Source: Bacteroidales bacterium (lineage in GTDB: Bacteria > Bacteroidota > Bacteroidia > Bacteroidales > Bacteroidaceae). From it: a DNA stretch of 64,000 bases. Below are positions 43,116-51,582 of this stretch, one piece after another. Numbering within the stretch: the stretch's first letter is position 1; each line of letters starts with the position of its first letter. Made by a program: the position numbers and the translations under genes. The notes beneath the pieces were generated by a model. It was given only the letters and a program-made list of their open reading frames with translations. It was not told the DNA's origin and made no database searches. The stretch lies in contig JAUMXY010000003.1 in NCBI GenBank assembly GCA_030528885.1, positions 20,931-84,930 on the forward strand. The letters are read 5' to 3'.

Positions 43116-46100
43116 TTAGGGTTTCGGGCTCTCTTCTTTCCGCCGCCAGAGGAAGAGGTCGGAGAGTTTATCTACTTTTTTACGAAGAAGAACACCAGCG
43201 CCATTCTTGTCCAGTTCTCCCTCGATTAAGTTGGAATAGTCTTTCTCGTGGAACAGGCGAATGTACTGCGTGCCACCATTGTCGAGACGCCATTCGAGAG
43301 AAACGTCATCAATATAGGCTCCCGACTCGTTCTCCTCGGTATTGCCATCGGCGCTGACCTTGCCGCCTATCACGACATTGAGCCGGTCGGAAAAGAAGCG
43401 GCGAGAGAACTTGAAAGAATAGTCGGTACGGCTGGTACCATCGTCACGAGTGGTTTGTTCCATGCCAACATTGATGTCAACCATCGTCGACAGCGCACGC
43501 CCCGCTATGTTGTTGATTTCGTTCTGCAAGAAATTGTTAAGCGCATTGCCAGCAGTGAACCCCTTGCTATTGGTACCTGAAAGATACATGCCCGTGGCAA
43601 GCATCGCTACTGCGAGTTTGTTTTTCTCTTCGGCAGAGCAGTTTGCCAGTTCATTTTGAACAGACTGGTCCTCGGGCGCCTCTATCGTGAAAGCCAATCC
43701 CATATTATCTAAAGAATTGGTAATCTTCAAACCTACATCAAAAGCCACGCTGCGGCTGGAGCCATCGCTCTGCCCCACAGCAGCACGGACACGTTCAGTT
43801 GCTGCGACATTCAGCACAGGATTAACAGGGTTGCCTGTAAACTCAATATAGGAACCGTTATGGATTGTGAAAGTCTTGAGCGGAATGATAGGAAGAGCAT
43901 ACTTCATCTCGCCTTCGTTGATGGTGTACTTGCCTTGCAAGTTCAGAACACCTTCAGGCGTGTAAAGCATCGTCACGGAACCACCGCCCTGAACATTGAT
44001 GTAGCTCTGCTTATCAGCGGAAAACTCACAACTGAACATTGCACCATCCTCAATGCTCAGCATCATGTTCATATCTATTCCCATGAATTTCTTCTTAAGA
44101 ATTTCTTCTCGCGGAGGAGGAGGAGCATTGAAGTCTACAAAAGTAACGATATCCTCCAGGCGGTCTCCCTGATAAAGAGGGGTTTCCGTCATAATATAGG
44201 TAATGCGCGTGGTAGGAAGCACCCTGACAAGACCACGAACCGTCAAGTCACTGGTTGAACCAATGACACGAGCGAAGAAATCTCCATACATATCGCCAAA
44301 CAGCACTTTGTTTTTGCTGCGCTGAGCTTCTATCAGCTTGAAATTAGAACCACGCAAAGAAAGCGACATGAAGAGTTCCTCAAAATTAGAGAAATCAACA
44401 GAACCATTCAAAGCAAGCGGGTTGTCATCTGCGCCATAGAACTTGAAGTCATCGAACGTCACACGGCTATCAACAAAAGGAATCGTATCGTTGGCCAAAG
44501 TAAAGTCCAAACTATAAGGGTCGGACAGCAGATGCATGTCTTTCGGCATCAAAGCCCCATTGAACAGAAGCGCATCCATCGGTCCTGCAACTGTCATGTC
44601 GCTGGACAGCGTTCCCTGGAAACCGACAAGCTGGTCGGGTATGAAAGGGTTAAGCATCGACACCGGCATATCCTGCAACCTCAAGTTAGCATCAAGCCTT
44701 CCCTCCCCTTCTGCATCATAAACGCCATCCAAAGCCAAGAACTCACTTCCATTAAATGCTAAATTGGCATCAATAGCATGAACCGTCTCGCCACGGGGAG
44801 CATAAGAGAACCATGAATCAAAATCGCCGACTGTCGCCCCCTCATAAACAAAGCGGTTGGCATCCAACGTTCCTTCAAGCAAGAAGTTCTCTTCTTGGTC
44901 TATATAGTAAGCATCAAGGTTAAGGATTCCGCCTATTGAAGGCATATCAGGAACAGGAACTATCGTCATCAGCTCCTTGATGTTCAAATCATTCACTACG
45001 ACATTAGCAATCTGCATCAACTGTTCATTCTCATCTGCATACACAGCCACGTAACAGCTGTCGGACAAACTCTTCAAGCGCACATCAGCTTGAACAGGGC
45101 GGTTGGGGCGAGTAACGATGTAATTGTCATCGTTAAGACCAAATTCTCTGAAAGCCAACACCGGTTTCTGAGGATACAAACTATAATTGACACAACTGTC
45201 TGTTGCAGCAGCCTTAACACCCAAATCGATGCCTTTGCGGTTATACCTATCAAAATAAGTCAAGTGCGCATCGGCCTTATCTGCCATCAAAAATCCCTCA
45301 AGAGAGGCACGGAAAGCTGGCAATTGAGGCTGTTCATGACATTGAATTCCTATAAGATAGTCCAACTGGGTTGTATCTTGCGCTATATCGATAAATGCCG
45401 TATCCACCATCACGCCATCCTTATCAAAGGCATACAAATGAGCCTTGCCCATCACACCCTGCTCGGGGGTTATATCCACATCTGCCACTAACTCGCGGAA
45501 ATGAATTCCATACACATCAAGAATGTCTGAGAATGGATTCTCACGTCCCGCCTCAGCATAGAGTGACACTTCTGGCAGATAGTTTTTTAGCACATTCAAA
45601 TTCACATCATGATCCTTAAACTGTTGAACTGCGGCCTTTTCAAACACTTCCAATTGCGGCAAAAGCTGGGACAGATTGCAAGGAGTGAAGAAACTTAAAT
45701 AGCAGTCACCAGTCCGCAAAGCAGCCACTGTTGTGTCTTTACGGGCTTCTGCATACAAATCAAAGGAATCCGTATATACACTGTCTTTTTTTATAATCAA
45801 TGACAACGCGTCAATGTGGGAGTTTACTTTGAAGAAGTCCTTCCAATCATAAGAGAACGACACAGCCCCGCTAGTGCTAGCCTGCAAGCGTTCCTCACTG
45901 TATCCCATGGCCTGAACATCAACAAACGGAACATCTAAATCCAATTTGCCAGAAACAAGGTGCTTCTTCAACTCTGTATCTAGCAACATCCTTGCATGAA
46001 TCTGGTCATTATCACCCGAAACCTCACACTGCACCAGAGAGCCTTCCATCGTTGCTTCAGCCATGATATTATCTAAATTTACTTGACCAAAGCGGGAGTT

Positions 46101-47681
46101 ACGCAGATTGGCGGTAGCTTGAAGTTTCGTGCTCGGCATAAAGAAATCCAATCCAGTTCCTTGAACGGCGACATCCCCCGTGAAAAGCGCCGTGTCTGAC
46201 AGTGCAACATAATGATTAACGACCAGGCTATCAATCAGAACCTGAGCCGCATACGTTTCCGTTCCCATGGCAAAGCTACCATCCATATCAACCAAAGCTC
46301 CATGTGTATCGAAAGCCTTGACACATGCCTGCAAAGACAAGTCGCTCGTCAAATCAAAAAGTTGCGCATCACCTTCAACAGTCAACAAATCAGGCACTTC
46401 AAAATAGAGTGTATCTACACAAAGCGATTCAAGATTGCCATCAGCCTTCACTTGCAAAACAGATGGGAGAGAAGGTAGGCGTTGAGCCATCACTGCTGTA
46501 ACATCACGTGTGCCTTCCCCCCCCATACGGGTAAAATAAATCAAGTCGTCCTTGCCAATTCTCCCTTCGCCCAAGAAAGAGAACTCGCCAGGATTCACTG
46601 CATCAAAGGCATTCATATCCATTCGATAAGCAAAAACAAGATTGCTGTCCCCTGTCTTCACCTTAAACTTAGGCAAAGCCAACCTAAGGGAATCCATAAC
46701 CACCTTGCCATTAGCATCTGCAATGCCCAATCCTGTCTGTTCATTGGCTGTGAAACTTGACACCATCAGTTCCATCTCCTGCGTTCCCTTATACACGAAA
46801 GAATCAATTGCCAGACTGACGTCCTCAAACAAAAGATGATTGGGATCCAATTGGTCTAATAATCGAGGTGCCTTCATCAAATCATAGCCCACGCGAGTCT
46901 CTGCCAGGCTCAACTTGTCAACTTGATAGACCTCTGCTCCTAAATCAAGAAAAGCATTTGCGTTCGCAATACCAACATCAGCCATCACAAAAGTGCTGTC
47001 CGCTTGCGGAGCAAGCATCACAACCGCCTTAACACGCTGAATATCTATATCATCAATCCTAACTTTCAGAGGTACATTGCCCGATGACGATGTATCTTCT
47101 GACACCGTATCAGCCAACAGAATCATCAAATCAGCATCGTGCAGCAAAACCTTGTTTACCACAGCAAGTTCTTTCGCAGAATCCATGCTGTGGGAAGCAA
47201 CAGAATCGCCCGATTCTTCCTCTGAGTTTGTGACGAATGATAAAAGGGGAAGGTGAAGATTGTCCAGACTCAATTCCGCAACAGAACCTTTAATCACAGC
47301 TGCTTCAATCAAGTCTTTCGTGTTCAATTTCGTGTCATGCAGATGTATGCCACCCACTTCTGCCTCAAGATTCAATAAAGGCAGAGCCTCTAAGCTAATC
47401 GTCAGTTCCCCTGCATCCAACACGGTGTCACCGTCCTGAACAGCGAGCACTCCACCCACTGCCACATCAAGCGGGAACTGCAATGAGAACCTTTCGACCG
47501 ACACATCCATCTTCATCTCACTGCTCAGAATCTCTGCCGCCTTATCGACAGCAAACTTCTGTACAGGAGGAAGATACACAAGTACAAGAAGTAACAGTAA
47601 TAACAAAAAAGGAGTTAGCGTAACCCCCAAGAGGACACGCCAACTCCATCCCACAACTGTATACCTTCCGTACCGTTTCAT
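43116..47681 (-). CDS. tamB: TamB, translocation and assembly module inner-membrane protein
   Basis: The 1521-residue protein has a single N-terminal membrane helix (about 16-37), then a very long array of beta-strand repeats as in AsmA/TamB bridge proteins. The C-terminal conserved TamB domain (DUF490, about 1080-1510) is present, with YTINEGEMKYALPIIPLKTFTI-type segments and the ending RLFHEKDYSNLIEGELDKNG. It forms the periplasm-spanning groove that works with TamL, encoded next. No consensus promoter was seen in the 88 bases upstream, so it may be read from malate dehydrogenase transcripts or from an unrecognised promoter. Confidence 0.93.
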   Translation of the reverse strand: MKRYGRYTVVGWSWRVLLGVTLTPFLLLLLLLVLVYLPPVQKFAVDKAAEILSSEMKMDVSVERFSLQFPLDVAVGGVLAVQDGDTVLDAGELTISLEALPLLNLEAEVGGIHLHDTKLNTKDLIEAAVIKGSVAELSLDNLHLPLLSFVTNSEEESGDSVASHSMDSAKELAVVNKVLLHDADLMILLADTVSEDTSSSGNVPLKVRIDDIDIQRVKAVVMLAPQADSTFVMADVGIANANAFLDLGAEVYQVDKLSLAETRVGYDLMKAPRLLDQLDPNHLLFEDVSLAIDSFVYKGTQEMELMVSSFTANEQTGLGIADANGKVVMDSLRLALPKFKVKTGDSNLVFAYRMDMNAFDAVNPGEFSFLGEGRIGKDDLIYFTRMGGEGTRDVTAVMAQRLPSLPSVLQVKADGNLESLCVDTLYFEVPDLLTVEGDAQLFDLTSDLSLQACVKAFDTHGALVDMDGSFAMGTETYAAQVLIDSLVVNHYVALSDTALFTGDVAVQGTGLDFFMPSTKLQATANLRNSRFGQVNLDNIMAEATMEGSLVQCEVSGDNDQIHARMLLDTELKKHLVSGKLDLDVPFVDVQAMGYSEERLQASTSGAVSFSYDWKDFFKVNSHIDALSLIIKKDSVYTDSFDLYAEARKDTTVAALRTGDCYLSFFTPCNLSQLLPQLEVFEKAAVQQFKDHDVNLNVLKNYLPEVSLYAEAGRENPFSDILDVYGIHFRELVADVDITPEQGVMGKAHLYAFDKDGVMVDTAFIDIAQDTTQLDYLIGIQCHEQPQLPAFRASLEGFLMADKADAHLTYFDRYNRKGIDLGVKAAATDSCVNYSLYPQKPVLAFREFGLNDDNYIVTRPNRPVQADVRLKSLSDSCYVAVYADENEQLMQIANVVVNDLNIKELMTIVPVPDMPSIGGILNLDAYYIDQEENFLLEGTLDANRFVYEGATVGDFDSWFSYAPRGETVHAIDANLAFNGSEFLALDGVYDAEGEGRLDANLRLQDMPVSMLNPFIPDQLVGFQGTLSSDMTVAGPMDALLFNGALMPKDMHLLSDPYSLDFTLANDTIPFVDSRVTFDDFKFYGADDNPLALNGSVDFSNFEELFMSLSLRGSNFKLIEAQRSKNKVLFGDMYGDFFARVIGSTSDLTVRGLVRVLPTTRITYIMTETPLYQGDRLEDIVTFVDFNAPPPPREEILKKKFMGIDMNMMLSIEDGAMFSCEFSADKQSYINVQGGGSVTMLYTPEGVLNLQGKYTINEGEMKYALPIIPLKTFTIHNGSYIEFTGNPVNPVLNVAATERVRAAVGQSDGSSRSVAFDVGLKITNSLDNMGLAFTIEAPEDQSVQNELANCSAEEKNKLAVAMLATGMYLSGTNSKGFTAGNALNNFLQNEINNIAGRALSTMVDINVGMEQTTRDDGTSRTDYSFKFSRRFFSDRLNVVIGGKVSADGNTEENESGAYIDDVSLEWRLDNGGTQYIRLFHEKDYSNLIEGELDKNGAGVLLRKKVDKLSDLFLWRRKEESPKP

Positions 47682-47769
47682 ACTATTTAAAATTAGGAAT
47701 TAGGAATTGAACTCTCGACCAGCAACACTGGCAGCAATCCCTAATTCCTCGATTCCTATGTCTTTAATC

Positions 47770-48768
47770 TTAAAGATTTGGATTAATCTTGCTCCACTCT
47801 GAAATGGCAGGAATGATGTTCAGCTCAACAAGCTCGTCACGCATCTTGCACAGATGTTCGTAAGAAGCGTCAAGCTTAGCCATTTCCTCTGGAGTGCCAG
47901 CCGGCATCTTGTATGTGCATCCATTTGTGTCAAGCGTTGTATCCATCGCCATCATAATGTGGTCATACTTCTCGTTTGACACGTATGTACCTGCAGACCA
48001 GCGGAACTTTTCGCCGCCCATCACTGAGCGAATCATCTCAACAGAGCAGTAAGCAGGGCTCTGCCATGAAGAACGTCCACGAAGCTCAATAATTTTTGCG
48101 CCACCCTGAGTAACATCCTTCTTCATCTGCTCCCACTCAGCTTCAGGGAATTCAGGAGTGCCGATAATGTCGTAGAGAGGTCTGCCTGCAACCTTTGCTG
48201 CAGAACCAAACACAGCCATCTGCTCTCCGTGACCGCCGTAAGTAGCACAGCCTGTCACCTCATACTGCTTCACACCAAACTTCTTAGCGATAGCAGACTG
48301 AAGACGAGTAGAGTCCAGCGCAGCCAGTGTAGTCACCTGACCTGGCTTCAGACCTGAATAAAGAAGAGTAACAAGTCCAGTAAGGTCTGCTGGGTTGAAG
48401 ATAACAGTCACATGCTTTACGTCTGGGCAGTAAGCCTTAATGTTCTTACCCAACTCCTCTGCAATCTTGCAGTTGCCAGCAAGGAGGTCCTCACGAGTCA
48501 TACCAGCCTTACGAGGTGCACCACCAGAAGAGATGATATACTTAGCATCCTTAAATGCCTCAGCCACATCAGTAGTAGCAGTCAGATTCACGCCGTCATA
48601 ACCGCAATGGAACATTTCCTCCATCACACCCTCCATACCAGGAGCATAAACGTCGTAAAGACACACATTAGGAGTAAGCTTCATAGTCAAAGCAAGCTGC
48701 ACCATAGTAGAGCCGATAGCACCGCCGGCACCTACAATCACGAGTTTTTCGTCTGTTAAGAAAGCCAT
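47770..48768 (-). CDS. mdh: Malate dehydrogenase
   Basis: The 332-residue protein is an NAD-dependent malate dehydrogenase of the type found in Bacteroidales. The Rossmann motif GAGGAIGS spans 13-20, substrate arginines lie in APRKAGMTRED (Arg86, Arg92), and the catalytic pair is Asp152/His180 (LDSTR, GGHGEQM). It interconverts malate and oxaloacetate, here most likely in the reductive branch leading to fumarate and succinate. A consensus promoter precedes it. Confidence 0.96.
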   Translation of the reverse strand: MAFLTDEKLVIVGAGGAIGSTMVQLALTMKLTPNVCLYDVYAPGMEGVMEEMFHCGYDGVNLTATTDVAEAFKDAKYIISSGGAPRKAGMTREDLLAGNCKIAEELGKNIKAYCPDVKHVTVIFNPADLTGLVTLLYSGLKPGQVTTLAALDSTRLQSAIAKKFGVKQYEVTGCATYGGHGEQMAVFGSAAKVAGRPLYDIIGTPEFPEAEWEQMKKDVTQGGAKIIELRGRSSWQSPAYCSVEMIRSVMGGEKFRWSAGTYVSNEKYDHIMMAMDTTLDTNGCTYKMPAGTPEEMAKLDASYEHLCKMRDELVELNIIPAISEWSKINPNL

Positions 48769-48855
48769 AATAAAAAATGTTTTAGTTATTATATTTCTGT
48801 TATTGAAAATTCAACGCTAATCCTCTTCTGAGAAGTTCATTCATCCACTAATTTG

Positions 48856-48886
48856 CAAATATATCTCTTTTCCATTTGATAAGCAA
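48856..48886 (-). promoter_or_regulatory. mdh promoter
   Basis: On the minus strand TTG (48886-48884), 20 bases, then TATATTTG (48863-48856), a full consensus match about 88 bases before the start codon. Confidence 0.72.
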
Positions 48887-49074
48887 CAATACATTTATTT
48901 TTTTCATCAAAAGCACAAAACTTTTCCAATGAAGCGTCCCTAAAACAGGGGCCGTTGTTAAGTTAATAGCGCAATCACACCCTTGTACAGCGCCAACCGC
49001 CCAAGGCAAGCCGCATTCATTTTTCACCTTACATATTAATTTGATGACAGTTCTTTTGTTTCAAGGAAAATTCC

Positions 49075-49082
49075 TATCTTTG
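49075..49082 (+). promoter_or_regulatory. -7 box of the carboxylesterase gene
   Basis: TATCTTTG lies 45 bases before the ATG. The nearest upstream TTG is only 16 bases away, so the -33 half is weak. Confidence 0.5.
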
Positions 49083-49127
49083 CACAACAACATCACACCT
49101 AATTATAAAAACTATCATTCTTAAATC

Positions 49128-50681
49128 ATGAACATTAAATTAGTATGCACCCTCATTGCCCTATGTGCGGCAACTGTATGTATGGGCAAGCCTTCCGACC
49201 CCTTAACAGTCAAGACAACATCAGGACTGGTAAAAGGCATCGAGCAAGAAGGAACTAAAGCCTGGCTGGGCATCCCTTATGCCAAAGTTGAACGGTTCAT
49301 GCCTCCCCTGCCTGTCGACAAGTGGGACGGTGTAAGAGTCTGCGACCATTGGGGACCTCAAGTCATGCAGCAGACCAATCGCGAGATGAGCGAAGAAGAG
49401 ATGTCAGAAAAAAACTCATGCGTGCTGAATGTCTGGACGATGGACACGAAGGCAAAGAAACCCGTGATGCTTTGGATTCATGGCGGAGGCTTTGATTCTG
49501 GGACTTCCGCCTGGGACCCCGGCATGGCACTGGCCAAGAAAGACGTTGTTGTGGTGAGCCTCAACCACCGCCTGAACATTCTCGGCTTCCTTGACCTTTC
49601 AGCTTGCAGCGAGAAATACAAATATTCAGGGAATGTCGGCATGCTCGACATTGTGGCTGCACTGGAATGGATACGCGATAACATCAGGCAATTTGGCGGA
49701 GACCCCAAAAACGTGACCATCTTTGGAGAATCGGGCGGCGGAGGCAAGGTCGGCACGCTGATGTGCATGCCTGCAGCCAAAGGCCTATTCCACAAAGCCA
49801 TCATCCTAAGCGGCACCATCCTGAACGTAAATACCCAAAGCATGACACAGGAACTGGGCAAAGCAGTGCTGAAAGAATTAGGAATTGATGAGGCAAATCT
49901 GGACAAAATCAAAGAAGTACCCTATAAAGAGCTGTATGCCGCAGGACAGCGTGCCATGGCTGCCAGCATTGGCACACGCAAGCCAGGCACTCCCATGATG
50001 TGGGGATTCGGTCCCACGCCCGACGGAGAGACACTGCTTCAGCAGCCTTTCCAGCCAGGATTCGCAGACATTTCCTCTCATGTGCCTGTATTGATTGGCA
50101 CAACCTTCAACGAGCTGCAGCGATTGGCATACAACCGCCCTATGACTCAAGAAGAGGCACGCACACAGCTGACACGCACCTTTGGAGATGACACAGACGC
50201 CTACATCAAGGCTTTCGCTGAGGCCTACCCCACTTACACCCCACAAGACCTTGTCAGCATTGACTGGCTTTTCCGCCCCAAAACCATCATCACCGCCGAT
50301 GCCATCGGGGAAAGCAGAAAAGCAAAGACTTACATGTATATGTTCACATGGAAATCACCTGTAAACAAAGGCTCCGTGCATGGTGCAGAACTCAAATTCT
50401 GCTTCAATCGCCTGCACCACTCCAACAGCGACGTACCCGCTCCGACAGCCGCCGACTTCAAGCTCGCCGACCTGATGAGCAGTGCATGGGCACAATTCGC
50501 TCACACGGGCAATCCCAACATTAAGGAACTGCCTGCATGGAAGCCTTATACCGCCTCTAACGGAGAAACCATGATTTTTGACCACAACTGCTACATCCGC
50601 AACAATCCAGACCGCAAATTGGAAGAAATCATCAACAAGCATTGTTTCAAGCAGTTGGACGAATTCAGAAAAACGCATTAA
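49128..50681 (+). CDS. Secreted type-B carboxylesterase
   Basis: The 517-residue protein has a signal peptide (cut near CMGK, residue 20) and an alpha/beta-hydrolase of the carboxylesterase type B family. The oxyanion-hole motif HGGG spans 118-121, the nucleophile is Ser202 in GESGGGG (where GESAGG is usual), and the other triad members fit Glu329 and His418 (VHGAEL). It is likely a periplasmic or surface esterase acting on dietary or plant esters; the substrate is unknown. The Ala-to-Gly change next to the nucleophile is unusual but leaves the elbow intact. It stands alone. Confidence 0.92.
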   Translation: MNIKLVCTLIALCAATVCMGKPSDPLTVKTTSGLVKGIEQEGTKAWLGIPYAKVERFMPPLPVDKWDGVRVCDHWGPQVMQQTNREMSEEEMSEKNSCVLNVWTMDTKAKKPVMLWIHGGGFDSGTSAWDPGMALAKKDVVVVSLNHRLNILGFLDLSACSEKYKYSGNVGMLDIVAALEWIRDNIRQFGGDPKNVTIFGESGGGGKVGTLMCMPAAKGLFHKAIILSGTILNVNTQSMTQELGKAVLKELGIDEANLDKIKEVPYKELYAAGQRAMAASIGTRKPGTPMMWGFGPTPDGETLLQQPFQPGFADISSHVPVLIGTTFNELQRLAYNRPMTQEEARTQLTRTFGDDTDAYIKAFAEAYPTYTPQDLVSIDWLFRPKTIITADAIGESRKAKTYMYMFTWKSPVNKGSVHGAELKFCFNRLHHSNSDVPAPTAADFKLADLMSSAWAQFAHTGNPNIKELPAWKPYTASNGETMIFDHNCYIRNNPDRKLEEIINKHCFKQLDEFRKTH

Positions 50682-50740
50682 AACCTTACAAGTCGAAAAC
50701 GCGACTTGTTGACAGAAGAACAAATCATCCTCTTCTATGA

Positions 50741-50808
50741 TACCGTACCCCTCGGGTCCGATATGCCGTACCCGAGGGGTGCGGTTCATCGGACCCGAGG
50801 GTACGGTA
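50741..50808. repeat. GC-rich intergenic inverted repeat, copy E (three units)
   Basis: TACCGTACCCCTCGGGTCCG (from 50741) pairs with CGGACCCGAGGGTACGGTA (ending 50808) with a single bulged base; a third unit (CCGTACCCGAGGGGTGCGG) lies in the loop. The repeat sits between two convergent genes, 60 bases after the carboxylesterase and 25 bases from the omega-amidase end. Confidence 0.87.
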
Positions 50809-50832
50809 TAACAGACTCATTGCAAAGGATGG

Positions 50833-51582
50833 TCAATCGGCGTCCTTCAGCACAGGAAACTTCCGTCTGAAATCACGGAGTTTCTGCAAATCCAGTTCAA
50901 TCCTGACAGCCGACTCCTCGCCCAGCGGACAAGCCGCCGCCGTGTTGCCATAGGGGTCAACAAGCAAAGTTCCTCCGCTGTAATGACACGCCAGGTCATC
51001 GCCTATGCGATTGACACCTGCCACATAACACTGATTCTCTATGGCACGAGCGTGAAGCAGCGTATTCCACACTGCCAGCCGAGATGCAGGCCACGAGGCC
51101 ACATAGATGGCGCAATCGTATGGAATCTTCTCATTGTTGCGTGAAAACACTGGGAAACGAAGGTCATAGCACACTTGCAGCAGAAAACGGACTCCACGGA
51201 ACTCCACAACCTCTCTCGATGTGCCGCAAACATAATGCTTGTGTTCATCGCCATAAGTGAACAGGTGCCTCTTGTCATAGCAAGCGACGCTCCCGTTAGG
51301 CTTGACAAAATAGCATCGGTTGAAGAACTGTCCGCCTTCTTCTGTTGCCACACTGCCACAGATGGCAGCATTCAACTCACGTGCCATCTGCTGCATCCAC
51401 GCCAAGGACGCCCCATCAGACTCCGCCACCCCTTTCGGTTCCGTAACAAAACCCGTTGAAAACATCTCAGGAAGCACAAACACATCGCTTGTCTCCTGCT
51501 CACGCAAGACGGCTTCCCATTTTTGCCTGTTCGCAACGGGATCTCCCCAGACTATATAGTTTTGCAGCAATGTAAGAATCAC
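50833..51582 (-). CDS. Omega-amidase / nitrilase-family hydrolase (YafV/Nit2 type)
   Basis: The 249-residue protein has the nitrilase-superfamily triad Glu39 (LPEMFSTGF), Lys104 (YDKRHLF) and Cys138 (QVCYDLRFP). PEMFSTGF and YDLRFP are typical of omega-amidases, which hydrolyse alpha-ketoglutaramate or ketosuccinamate and, with LuxS and MetA, can be linked to methionine salvage. The start codon is GTG at 51582, overlapping the yfhO stop codon as GTGA. The link to the membrane protein upstream is unexplained. Confidence 0.9.
   Translation of the reverse strand: MILTLLQNYIVWGDPVANRQKWEAVLREQETSDVFVLPEMFSTGFVTEPKGVAESDGASLAWMQQMARELNAAICGSVATEEGGQFFNRCYFVKPNGSVACYDKRHLFTYGDEHKHYVCGTSREVVEFRGVRFLLQVCYDLRFPVFSRNNEKIPYDCAIYVASWPASRLAVWNTLLHARAIENQCYVAGVNRIGDDLACHYSGGTLLVDPYGNTAAACPLGEESAVRIELDLQKLRDFRRKFPVLKDAD

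Larger units (their letters stand above)
48769..49127. other. Divergent promoter region, 359 bp
   Basis: The spacer between mdh and the carboxylesterase gene holds one promoter for each, at 48856-48886 (minus) and near 49075-49082 (plus). No gene, hairpin or repeat was recognised in the rest. Confidence 0.6.
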
